Assembly: GCA_021904315.1 (NCBI GenBank)
Contig: CM038923.1
Span: 18,606,038 to 18,670,037, forward strand
Origin: Sphagnum magellanicum
Lineage: Eukaryota; Streptophyta; Sphagnopsida; Sphagnales; Sphagnaceae
DNA length: 64,000 bases
Direction of reading: 5' to 3'
Each line of letters starts with the position of its first letter. Position 1 is the first letter of the stretch. The notes below the pieces were generated by a model. The model saw only the letters and a program-made list of their open reading frames with translations, searched no databases and was not told where the DNA came from. The position numbers were made by a program, and so were the translations under genes. Of the stretch, positions 1 to 11,000 are shown piece after piece.

Positions 1-716
1 ATGTTTTTTTAGTGATGTAGTTGTGAATATATATATATATATAAACATTAACATAATAGTATTAACAAAACTTTGATTTTTTAAAAAAATTTAAAAATGA
101 TAAATTGAAAAGATTTAAAAAATATTCTTTAAAAAACACATTGAAAAAACACAAGTCTAAAAGGATAGGTGTGACTCCTATTAGAATGGTTGGACCCATA
201 TTTTCTCAAAACACCTTCAATTTTTATTTTTAGAAAAAATTACAAAAGGCTAATAAAAATAAATTAAAAATATAAATCAATTTGATTATATTTTAAAATT
301 TTTAATATAGGATTTTTGGTGTTTATCTTCGCAATGCAAATTGCATACTTGTCTTTCTTCACCTTCACATGTGCCATACTCATGTAAATGTTTTCACCCT
401 ACATTTACCTTTAGAATTTTGCAATGCCGTTATATCTTTACATTACTTGATTTGAAATTTTTAAAAGTGTATTTACAACACTTTTACATTTACCTTTACT
501 ACTTGGCTGATTTAATTTTTGAAATTTTCATATGTCCTTATTTTGGTGATATATTAAAATGAATTTACTCACTCAACATTGGTATTGGTTTTTGTCAACA
601 TGTTATAATAAATATATTTATTTCACATCTTTTTTACAGTACTTATGTAAGTAGAAAGGAAGAGAGTTAATTTGTACATGGGTTGGAAGTAGGGAAATAT
701 GACCAATATTTCAATA

Positions 717-900
717 CACCTACCTCTATCTACCTACCTATTATCAACCCCAACTTACATATCACCACCAGTCAACAAACCCATTACCAAACCTAAACCT
801 TTGTATCACCTACTTACCTACCTACCAACCTATAACTCACCTATGTACTTATTAACCTATTTACAACCCACTTACTTATAACATACTTACCTACCTATGC
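717..900. repeat. CCTA-rich degenerate simple repeat
   Basis: Loose repeats of CCTA, TACC and ACCTA motifs run through this stretch. They give an artificial open frame rich in Thr, Tyr, Leu and Pro. The paralogous tract is at 47046-47235. The complementary TAGG motif dominates 38860-39720. Confidence 0.75.
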
Positions 901-1249
901 AACTAAAAGATATTCTATGGATTGCTTTTGCATTTAAAAATCCAAATAGACCCATACCCTCCTTTCTTTCTTGCCTGGTTGCAAAATTCGCCCAAAACAA
1001 ACACTGAGAATCTCTCTCATATAAAATTTTGGTTAATGTGAATCACCAGTGGAGACACAGGTTACTCTCAGAAGTGTACTTGGTAGACCCACTGCCATCT
1101 TATCGAACCCTGCTTGCCGTAACTTGAGCATTAGGTTCATAGATGGAACGGGCCCTACTTGGTCTCTTACAAAGCACTTTTGGTAAAATTGTTTGCAAAC
1201 TTTGCCACTCCAGGCTAATGGTCGTGTCAATAGTCAATGTGTTCTTTAA

Positions 1250-1610
1250 ACACTCAACCTCATTCCCATCCCCCCATTCTAGGATGATTTTTGTTGACAA
1301 ATTGTACCACAGCCTTTTTTCTATGAAGATTTACCGACCAACTTTCTTCCCATTACCTGTTATTATTATTATTTGGGATAAGTTATTGGTGGACATTTCC
1401 TCCACTCCCTTTCTTGGGAACTTTGTTGATAGGAACTCTTTCCCCATTTCCACCATTTTATTTGTTAATTGGACCTTGTTGGTGAAGTCCACCCTCAACC
1501 GGGCTTCTTTTGGGGGAGGATCATTTGTCCATTCATGCCCCTCACCCCATTCCACCAATATGTGGGGATACTTTGTTGAAAAATTCTCTCCCAACCTTTT
1601 TTTCTGGACA
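1250..1610. repeat. Dispersed, internally repetitive element (copy A)
   Basis: This stretch repeats variants of a module containing ccattccaccaat, tggggatactttgttgacaa and a pyrimidine-rich tttttctgg end. The same module appears in the paralogous block (about 47590-47960), as a clean tandem pair at 40854-41108, and more degenerately near 41500-41640. It has no coding potential I trust. The family is unrecognised and may be an old satellite or the terminal part of a transposable element. Confidence 0.55.
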
Positions 1611-3341
1611 GATTCGATTGCAACTTTAATGCATGTGAATTATTTTTGAGGTTCATCCATTGTTGAACTTTGCCCCTTCCCCTTTTTTATTATGGAATGG
1701 GTCTCGTAGAGCCAATTAGGAACAGTATATTTATTCACATCTGAAGTGTGTTCTCCAACATCAATTCACATAATAAGTGAATACAATAACCTAACAGATT
1801 ACATGGGGGAGAATTTGCCAAGGACATTTTCCCATTTCTCATTTAGTTATTCATTGGACAATTCATTGGTGAACTCTTAGGGTCAGGTCCAATGTAAGCT
1901 GCTCAACCACCATATCCAAGTAGTTTAGTAATCAAATTAGTGCAGGGTGTGCCACAAACTATTTGGCCACAGTCCCATGCCCCTACCGCACACAAACCGT
2001 AAAGAGCCGCTAATAGACCAATTGATAAAACTTGTAACAAATAAGCTAACTGGCAATAGCCAGTTTCATGGCTGCCACCTGTGAGTGAATGTGCCAAAAG
2101 TTGAAATGCTTGGATCTATGGAATCTCTCAAGTTGGTAGTCGAGCCCAGTAGTCATTGTTATCTCACATGCTAAACCATTTTCCATCACTAGATTCCAAA
2201 AAATAGTGATCCATCAGCTTACATGTGACCTCACCCTTTGCCCCACCTACATTTTGTGGGATCATTTGTCAACAAGTGACCTTTATTTGTTTGCATTCTA
2301 TACCTATTTGATTTAGGTTGTTTGAAACTATGGTGAAACCTCCAATTGTAAATATGGGGATCATTCATGGTGAATTTTGATCCACCATTCCCATTTTCTT
2401 TCTTTTGGACAATATGCTAACTTATTTACTTTTCGTGATTTTCATGTTGAACCAAGACAAGTTCCAATACTCAACTAAGCGTCTACTCTGTATGACAAAT
2501 GTAAACCAATATGTAGTAGGATGGACATAAACTAATTCTACCTCATGTCCACTCCATGACTTTTGAATGAATGTGTATAGTCACACGGAAACAAATAATT
2601 GCCACTCTATCATCTATGAATAAATATCATCATTGGATGATCCCCATGTAGCCATCATAATGCATATAACTTTGATATTGTAATGGATTGGATTATTATG
2701 TCCTACATGGAACTTGCTGAATCCAGCATTTTTCGAAACATTAGTGCTTTTGTTCACTATGACAACATAATCCAAAGAACATTACTTAAAATACACTTGG
2801 TGATAATGTTTACATTTGCCAAAGGAGTAATTTATCATATGCTCAAAATATAAAGTGCTTGAAGACTGCATTTAGAAGCCACTTTCCTTTCCATTCCAAA
2901 TCCAGATGAAAGAATTGGAGTGATAAAAACTCTTATTTTTGTGCATATGTATGAATGTTTACATTTGTCTTTCTTCCATGCAACTTGTGTAGAGTCTTAT
3001 GCCTGGTACAGCAATTAGATATGTATGAATATGATTTCTATATGTACTTGACATGTGGCAATGTCATGCAAGTGACCTTATGGATCTGGAGTTACTGGAA
3101 GGGGCTTCCATGCTCTTCCCACCCCAACAGAACCTACATTTGAGTTAATAATTCACCTTCTGAATGACAAACCATCCCACTTAGAGAAGAGGCTTTCATG
3201 AACTTTATGTTTGGATGATAATAAGGTACTAAAGATATAAATTAAAACAGGCCAATGATAATCATGACAAAGCAATATAACACATAACATTTTATATGTA
3301 CCTGAAGTGGCTAGAAATATGATGTCAACAAATGGATGACA

Positions 3342-6246
3342 TCATATTTCTATTTCTACTTCTTCCGTTCTTATTATTGGAAGCTTCATCCAATCTCTAT
3401 ATTTGATGAGAGCCAAAACAATAGAACCAATAGCCATGGCAGTGCCAACGAATGCCATTGATGCATAATTGGCGACCAATATGGCAAAACAGCTCACCAC
3501 AAAATTAACAAAGAAGATCAACCCTGTTGGAGGTGGCCTTCTGGCATTGGAATGTTCACTTCCTGGGCTAGCTGTTGGTTTGGGGAATGTGTTATCCCCA
3601 GTTGTTTCCTTGTCAATGTTACTGCCAAGTTCGAAGATGGGATGAACTGGATGATCAAGAAAACTTTTCCCTACTGGGCCATCAAGAAGTAGTCTCCCAG
3701 CAGAATACTCTCCAATGAGTTGTAACCTACACACAGCTCTCTTGTATCCCTCCTCGTCCTCTGGAATACTATCTGGAGTACCTGAGAAATGCTTCAACAT
3801 GAACTTTATGGTTTCCAGGAGAGGGGTCCCCCGAGGATCCTTCGCATGATGTTCCAATTTGATTTTCAAATTGATTCTAGCACCAATGTACCCCTCCTCT
3901 GCCCAACGAACATTTGGAATCTGTGAAAGGCAGTGCAACATTTCTGATATGCACGGCAAAAGATTTTCAAGCTTGTTTTGTTTTTCTACAGCAACATGGA
4001 ACATCTTATTTGCTTTCTCATCATTCTGAGGAACACCATGTCCAAGAGCATAACAGCATCCAAGCCCCACATATTCACAAGTAGCATCTTCCAATTTAAT
4101 GGCTGCCTGATAACAATGGGCTGCCTCCTCATGATTTTGCTCTGTACCAAGTCCAAGCTCAAAACACAGTCCAAGTCTGAACAGTGTCTCTGGGTTATCA
4201 TGTTCTGCTGCACTCCTGAACAATTCAAATGCCTGTTCAAAGTCAGCCTGGTCATCAATCCAATTGCCAATATGCTTTCCCACTTTCAACTGCAGTTTGA
4301 TCCAATCTGCACATCCTATGTACTGCTCCACAACGTCCAAGTTTTGCTTGTGGAATGCCTCCAGTACTATGAGACTGTACACTTGTATCGGAAGATTCTC
4401 CTTCAAACTCTCCTCGAGACACTTCTGTAAACCCAGGGCACATGATAACTTATGGGTGTCATGCTCATTGATGCATTTTAGAGGCGAGGGATGCACATGC
4501 CTCAATAGTGCACCCTTGCAATGCACCAACATTTGGCAGATTTCAGGAAATTTGGGACGGTCTTCAGCCCTTGTGGCCCAACACCTGTCTATGAATGCTG
4601 ACAAGTATGATGGGAAATCAGCCTTGGAAGGTAAAATAGGCCTCTCACCTATTTTAATTTTTTGATAGCTGTCAGTCGGCTGTATGTCAGCAAATGGTAT
4701 CTCCCCAGTGAGTACCTCAAAGAAAACCATTGCAAAACTATACACATCAGCTGAGTTTGTGTATGCCATGTTGTCCACCCCAAACAACTCAGGAGCCATC
4801 CATGGAGTTGAACCCACATGCAGTGTGGTAAACCTGTCCTGCAACTTTGAAAGGCCAAAGTCTGTGACCTTAACATGCAAGGATGAGCGAGCTAGGACAA
4901 GATTTTTGTTGCTGACGATGTCAATGAGAACATTCTGTGACTTCAGATCATGGTGCATCATCTTTTTCTGATGTAGGTAAGCCATGGCTCTCCCTATTTG
5001 TAGCATTATATCAATGGCTACAAGGAGTGAAAGCGGGGATCCTCTACTCACTCCTTGTTCCTTCAAGTACTTGAACAAGTCCATGCTCATGAGTTCAGAA
5101 ACAAGAATATGTTGAGTACCCTTGATTGCATACCCTATGAACCGAACCACATTTGGGTGTTGCAAACTTGCAAATATTTTTGCTTCTGCTTCCACTGCCT
5201 TGACCAATTGTGTGTGAGTGCCATCGAAAACCTTAGCAGCAGCTGGTACACCAAGGAATTTGCATTTGAACACTGTTCCAGATGATCCACCTCCAAGAAA
5301 TTTGTTAAGATTAATTTCCACATCACTGTGCATTAGTGGTGGTAGATGGCCAACAGCATCCTTGTCTGTGGATCTTCGTGTGTTCAGCAAATGACTTGCA
5401 AGGCCCTCCATGTGATGCCGAGCTTTCACAAATTTGGAAAAAAAGGAAGGTTTGTGTGCCTTTACATGGCGTATCAGGCATTCATTATCCTCTTCGAACT
5501 CTTCCTCAACATCTGTCTCTGACAATTCCAAATGCGGTATCATTCCTAGATTCTGCAATTGCAATCTTCAACACCTTGATGCAGTCCAGAAACTCATTCA
5601 AGTGGAGGACAATCTTACGTTGAACTGATGCACAATCAGATGAACTGATCACATGAATCCACCATTCCTCCTCACTCCAATCGGTCACCAACATCTCACC
5701 ACAACTCATGACAAGCCTTAGTTCTTCCAAAGCTACAGGGCACAATCCCAGAATTTTTGCATGAATCTTACCCAAACCCTTTCGTATGTATGTGTCCAAT
5801 TCAATCAGGGAGTCCCTGTATTTCCGGGTCAGTAGTGTGCTTAGATGTTGGTGAAACTTGACCTTCTTACATTGTCGCTGCATGGTGCTCTTAACATCCT
5901 GGCATTGGCTATATAGTCTTGTTATGCCAGAATGTGAACCCTATCAAGAGAAGGAAACATAATGTAGTTTGAGAAGATCATTGAACACATAGTTGATAAA
6001 TTCCATTATACCTTCCAAAACGTTACACACTCATGTAAAACTCAAGTTATATAGATCAACACTATTTCTCAACAAATGGTCCCTAGAGAAGATCAACCCT
6101 CAAGTGATTCAGTCATTACTGTGTAAACAAAATGATGGAGCACCTTCTACCTCTCTTCAAATCTATCAAGCACACATATGTGTAGATTAGACTGAAACAA
6201 TTATGGGATCTTTTTTGTATGGAAAGAAGAGGTTTACCTCAGCCAT
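3342..6246 (-). CDS. TKL-type protein kinase with Sel1 repeats and C-terminal membrane hairpin (copy A, damaged)
   Basis: Probable membrane-anchored Ser/Thr kinase; substrate unknown. Proposed exon 1 is Met-Ala-Glu (6246-6238) followed by a GTAAAC donor. Exon 2 starts at 5940 after a gatag acceptor and encodes an N-terminal helical domain. The main 740-residue frame starts at 5564. In it I see the glycine loop LGGGSSGTVF (about 90-99), ATP lysine AAAK (111), catalytic loop HHDLKSQN (204-211), DFG (235-237) and APE (257-259). Sel1-type repeats lie at about 441-525, and two hydrophobic segments at about 682-720. The catalytic motif is HHD instead of HRD, which copy B retains (cac-cgt-gat there, cac-cat-gat here). 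Between the N-terminal domain and the kinase the frame changes, and a 22-nt GT...AG stretch (5553-5574) would restore it. It lacks 24 nt (eight codons) present in copy B. Activity is doubtful. Confidence 0.8.
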
Positions 6247-6444
6247 GATGAATTCTGGTGATGTGCTTCAATTAAATGAGTGTTCGCAGTGTCATGTGCT
6301 GCTGAATAGCAACCTTCATTCTAAATTGGGAAGGAACCACAATGGCTGAAAAAATCACACATTTCAGCTTTCCTTCATTTTCAGGTGGAAACAGACAAAA
6401 ATCTCATTCAAAGATCTCATGTGATCACTTTACCCATGTATTAT

Positions 6445-6452
6445 CCTTTATA
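6445..6452 (-). promoter_or_regulatory. TATA-like box upstream of kinase copy A
   Basis: TATAAAGG on the minus strand, about 200 bp upstream of the proposed start codon at 6246. It lies immediately outside the duplicated block, so copy B has different sequence here and no such motif. This rests on motif and position only. Confidence 0.3.
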
Positions 6453-9400
6453 GTCCATTTCACATTGAAATATTCAAAATTTCACATCAATTTGTGAACC
6501 AATCATATATTTAATATATTTTAAAGGTGGTTTACTAATAATTTTGATTAAAAAATAAAGAATAATTATTTTAATTACAAGAATTTTAGTTAATGTAAAA
6601 TGTAGAGCTTCAAAATATCAAAAATGAATCACCTAACCATGTTTTTATTTTATAGTTAATTGTTAGGCAAGGAAAATAGGGCCATCATATTTTTATCTTG
6701 TTTATGATGATGGTTATCTCCAAAATGGTTAGCATCGTATTTTTGATGGCACAAAGCTTGGATAATGATGATGTTTTTTGTTTGTCATGACCTTCTAGTC
6801 TTGTTTTGTCCTTTTACAACCTTGTGGTCATTTTGAAAGTGGGGTCACATCGGGGGCAATGCTTGTAGCATCAAACATTTGTTACCCATTATTGTCGAAG
6901 TTGTTAGAATTACCAAAATTAATTTTTTGTGTTAATGGTGGGCATGTTTTCTTCACTTCTTCTCACAAGTCTACTACTGAAATATGTTTTTTAACACATG
7001 TTTAATGTTAATGAAGGTGAATGCATTATGCTTTGGGTGATTTGGTTTGTACAAATTTAGAGCTTTTAAAATGCATCTTTAGTCTTTGCCCTTTATTCAC
7101 AAAGAAAAATACAATAGGGTAGTTTCCTTTGAATTTGGTAACATCTTGTTCAATGACACCTCATTTTGTTTCCAAAGACCTTCCAAATCTTGGAGCATAA
7201 TCAATAAGACAAGATAATCACGTTGCAAAATGTTGTAAACTTTTGCTTGTTCCCTATCACCAAGTTGTGCAATACATTGAGAAAGAAGCAATATGTTTGA
7301 TGTTCTTTTTCCACAACAAATTCTTACCATTTTTTGCTTTTAATTGCCACTACACAAAGTCACTAAATCTTTGTAAATGCTTCGACAATGTTCAATGACA
7401 TCATTTTGCACATGATGATGTCATACATGCAAGGTAACATGACCCTTTGATCCATCACAGATGATGAGGTCAGACTCTTAATTTTTATTGGAGACTTGAT
7501 CATTTTGAGTTTGAAAATGCAATGGTGGGGGTGTGATCTGGAGCATTTTTTTTTGCTTGTTGCTAGGGTTGTTAATGTACCCCAATGGAGATGCTTTTAC
7601 CTCTCTGACCTATAGCCAAATTTGGCTAAGATCTCTTGTGGATGGTGGCCAACCCACCTAGCTCACAAAACTGGAAAGAATTCCTAATCCCATCTTGTTA
7701 TGAAAGAATTCAAAGGCTGATCATTGATAGGTATGTTACTTGCAGACATGGTACCATACATATTCCCAAAATTTCATATGATGGTATCACTGGTACTAGG
7801 CAAGGAGGACCTGGGTGTCACCCCAATCCTTACGAAAAGTCCTAAACACAGACCTATCAACTATCTATCTATCAAGGAAAGTAGTTTGTTTTGTTTTGTT
7901 TTGTAGCTATGAGATCCACGGAACTGGGATGCTTTAGATTGTGTTTTTGGTGTCTTTGGAAAGCTATCAATGAGGAGGGGTGCATGGGCTTTAGTTCCAT
8001 GAAGTTTGGACTTGTGGTGCAAAAGTTCTTGAATATTGAATGATTTTTTCATTGTAAATTTAATCAAATTGTAGCTGAAAATTTCAGAGGAATTGGAATG
8101 TGCATTTGGTGTTGTTGGAAAGATCTTGATGAACAGGATTTAATGGAATTTATTTGGTAGGATTTGGATTTAGAATGTGGGAGATATTAATTTTTAAGTG
8201 ATTTTTACCGCTGAAAATTCAAATAAATTTCAAAAAACCAGGTTTTGAAAGGAAAAATCAGTTGAGGATGTGGTAACACTTGGGCCAACTGCACATGCCA
8301 TGCTAGTAAGTTAAGGTCGTGTCATGTGACAGCTATGAATTACAGGTGTAACCCTAAATGGATGTCAAGTAAATGAAAGTGCAATCAAGGATGTAAGTGG
8401 AGAAAGGAAGATGGAATGGTGGTTTTATGTGCAATCATGAGTCCTCTGGCAAGCATTGTGTTTTTTGTGTTTTTTTTGGTTTTGCAGGTGATTTTGAGAA
8501 GGTGCCGATGGAGGAGGATGCTGGACATGGTGGCATGATTATCAAGTGTTGATGCTACTTTGAATTGGATTGTTGTTTGTGTGTTTTTAGCAAGTTGGTT
8601 GGCAGGAAGTTCTGAAGGTTTTGGTTATGGTGTGGGTGAATAAAATGGGTTGCAGAAGATGGACTGGAGCAGAATGCACAGGGGAGTGTTGGTTTTCTTT
8701 TGAGAAGTTTTTTTTTTTGCTTTGTAGATGCACGTTTTCCTTGTTGTCTTTTTTGAATTGCAGTGTTCAAGATGTTCATTGGACACAAAATTTATTGTTT
8801 CCAATGTGCTCCTATATAAATTAGGTCAAGAACTTGTGCTGTTGCATGAAATAAAGTGGGCACTGAAGTGGAGGTGATGATTTGTGGAGAGAGAAAAAAT
8901 AGCAATGTTCGTGGGAAATGGTCTGGATTCTCAATTTATGATACAAGCAAAGGTGGGAGAAAGATAACGTTATAATTGGACTGAATAAGAGAAGACACTG
9001 ATAGAGTTCTCTTGAGGAAAAAGTGGAAATGTACACCAGTTTCATTTGTGAGTTGAGAGTTTTTTTGGCATGTGACATGAAGGGTTGGGTGACAGGAATA
9101 TAGATATTGCTGCTTGATTATGGAATTTTTTTCATAGGTGGATTTATGGAAGATAGCTGAGTGAGATTGTCAAGTGCAGTGGTCTCTGGAGTAGGGTAAA
9201 GAATGGAAACAAGGAGATGACCTGTTGATGTGAGCAAATGAAGAATAAATGTCTGATTCAGAAGTAGTGACACAATTTGATGAATTTAGAATAATCTGCT
9301 ATGAAGCTGGGAACTATTCAAGAGATTTGAGCATGAATCCATGTTGGATTCTGCAGAATATGAAATGCCACAATAGTTTCATAATCTATTAGGGGTCTTG

Positions 9401-11000
9401 TGTTAAATCATGTGTATGCTGTATTTATTTGCGGCAAATGACATGCCAATTCAGTAGTAATGTTGATTGTGTTGGAAATGTGAAATCACCAAAGTCATCA
9501 AATAGAGAATCACATTTTGTCATAGGCAAGTTTGTCAATAAAATATGAATTAGATTGACAGATTTTACTCCCCTCTTCTTTTCGCTTACATGGGGTCTTC
9601 CCATTTATGCTTCATTGTTTTTGTGTGTTGAGCAAACATGCAACTTGAAAATTGACTAGTACAAGCAATTGAAAACTGGATTTTAAAAGGGACTAATTTT
9701 CAATGTTGCAAAGCTAACAATCATCCAAATCAACACCTTGGATTAAAAGCTTGGAGGGACTAATTTGTAGAGACAAGGTGACAACCAAAGCCCCATCATG
9801 GCAGCCTTTGCTTTTTGAAGGTATGTACAAAGACCCGAAGAAGCTACCTTTTACATGGTTGCAGTTCCATGATTCTAAATTCCAAATGGAAATCCAACAG
9901 AAATGACAGATTAACATGAAAGTTTGATTTGTTTTACAGACTAGTGTGCTTCAAATATGTCATATATCCCAAATCTGAACATGCATAGTTGCCAGATATG
10001 GATGAGACCATAATCATAACATTTGTGATTCTCATATAGTGTATGTAACCACTAGAGGGCATCACAGCCACTTAACTGGTATGTGTGCATATCCTTTTCA
10101 GAAGCAGGAGTGTATCGTTCAGATGTGCTCCTAAGTCATATACAAAAACAATGTAGATTTTGTTGGTTTAATGAAGGTATCCAATTACCAATGCTAGTTA
10201 ATGATGCTTGAAATGAGACCAAATGCAGGATCCTGCAACCATCAGCAATTGGTCATGGGTGGTAGGATCCTTTGCACTTTTCAGTGAGCACATGCCTGAA
10301 GGCACTTCTGTTGAGGACTCAATAGTAAACTTGTCCACACACAACAACTGTTGCAGTTTGCTTGACATTCCAGAAGTGATTTTCTGTGAGAGGAAGTGAA
10401 GTCATTAGCAGAGACATCCCTCAATGCAAGAAGTGAAGGCGGAGCCAATACAGGATACTGATGTGCAGAGAGAGGTGATGAATGTGCAAACTGATGAAAG
10501 AAATCTTGAGAAATTAGGCCCTACCTATCTTCAAGAGACTAGACAATACATGGAGTCAACTCAGCACATGAACGAAGATTGGTTCTCAACTTCAAACTTC
10601 CAAGATGCCATGAAAACATCACCAGAAAGCCTTTGATAAGATCTTATTGTGCACTTACTCTGATTGACTGGAGAAACAATGACCATGATAATTACCCACA
10701 TAGTTATGAAGAGTATGGCAGTATGGATAGGCACCTGAAACAAGTTTAGAACAGCAACATGGTCATTTAGAATGTATCTGCAGAGAACAATTTTCTTACA
10801 GCTCATTAAGCACCCTGAAAACAGAAGAGTGAAAAATGATGCTCTTGCTTCATAAGTATTGAGAAATTCAGATGTCAAATCAGATGAGTGGTTGTGGTTC
10901 ATCAAATTACCAATTGAGAATTCATCTTACATTTCTCTCACAAAGTAAAAAAGATATTGGTTGCTTACATACTGCAGAGGTGAACCATTGAAGGCAAAGT
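6453..11000. other. Intergenic region with no convincing gene
   Basis: AT-rich sequence with short, compositionally random open frames. Part of it (about 6836-7260) is related to 44664-44836 plus 45661-45935, so the third block copy extends further in this direction than copy B. A 70-residue polar frame at 10424-10636, plus strand, has no recognisable motif. Confidence 0.5.
7097..7330 (-). pseudogene. Unrecognised coding remnant, paralogous to 45642-45908
   Basis: A minus-strand frame contains LIMLQDLEGLWKQNEV, and a nearly identical peptide occurs at 45642-45908, although the surrounding frames have drifted apart by indels. Conservation of the peptide despite indels hints at an old coding sequence, perhaps from a transposable element. 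The family is not recognised. Confidence 0.3.

Larger units (their letters stand above)
1..6442. repeat. Segmental duplication, copy A
   Basis: The whole stretch aligns by eye with 46354-55240, including non-coding flanks, a CCTA-rich tract, a kinase gene and about 200 bp upstream of its start codon. Similarity stops just after a shared cccatgtatt (6442 here, 55240 in copy B). The left end is cut by the window edge, so the block may extend further left. Relative to copy B, this copy keeps about 430 bp (roughly 1631-2063) that copy B lacks, and it lacks the 2683-bp insertion found in copy B. Confidence 0.9.

Noticed and set aside
699-881. 60-residue Thr/Tyr/Leu/Pro-rich frame
   Set aside because: It is the translation of a CCTA-rich simple repeat.
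1331-1649. Opposing open frames of 168 and 87 codons, repeated in copy B
   Set aside because: Both strands are open because of the dispersed repeat; no codon bias or domain was seen and copy B carries indels.
3978-4665. Plus-strand open frames of 150 and 133 codons
   Set aside because: They lie antisense to the Sel1 and kinase coding sequence and recur in copy B, as expected for shadows of a conserved gene.
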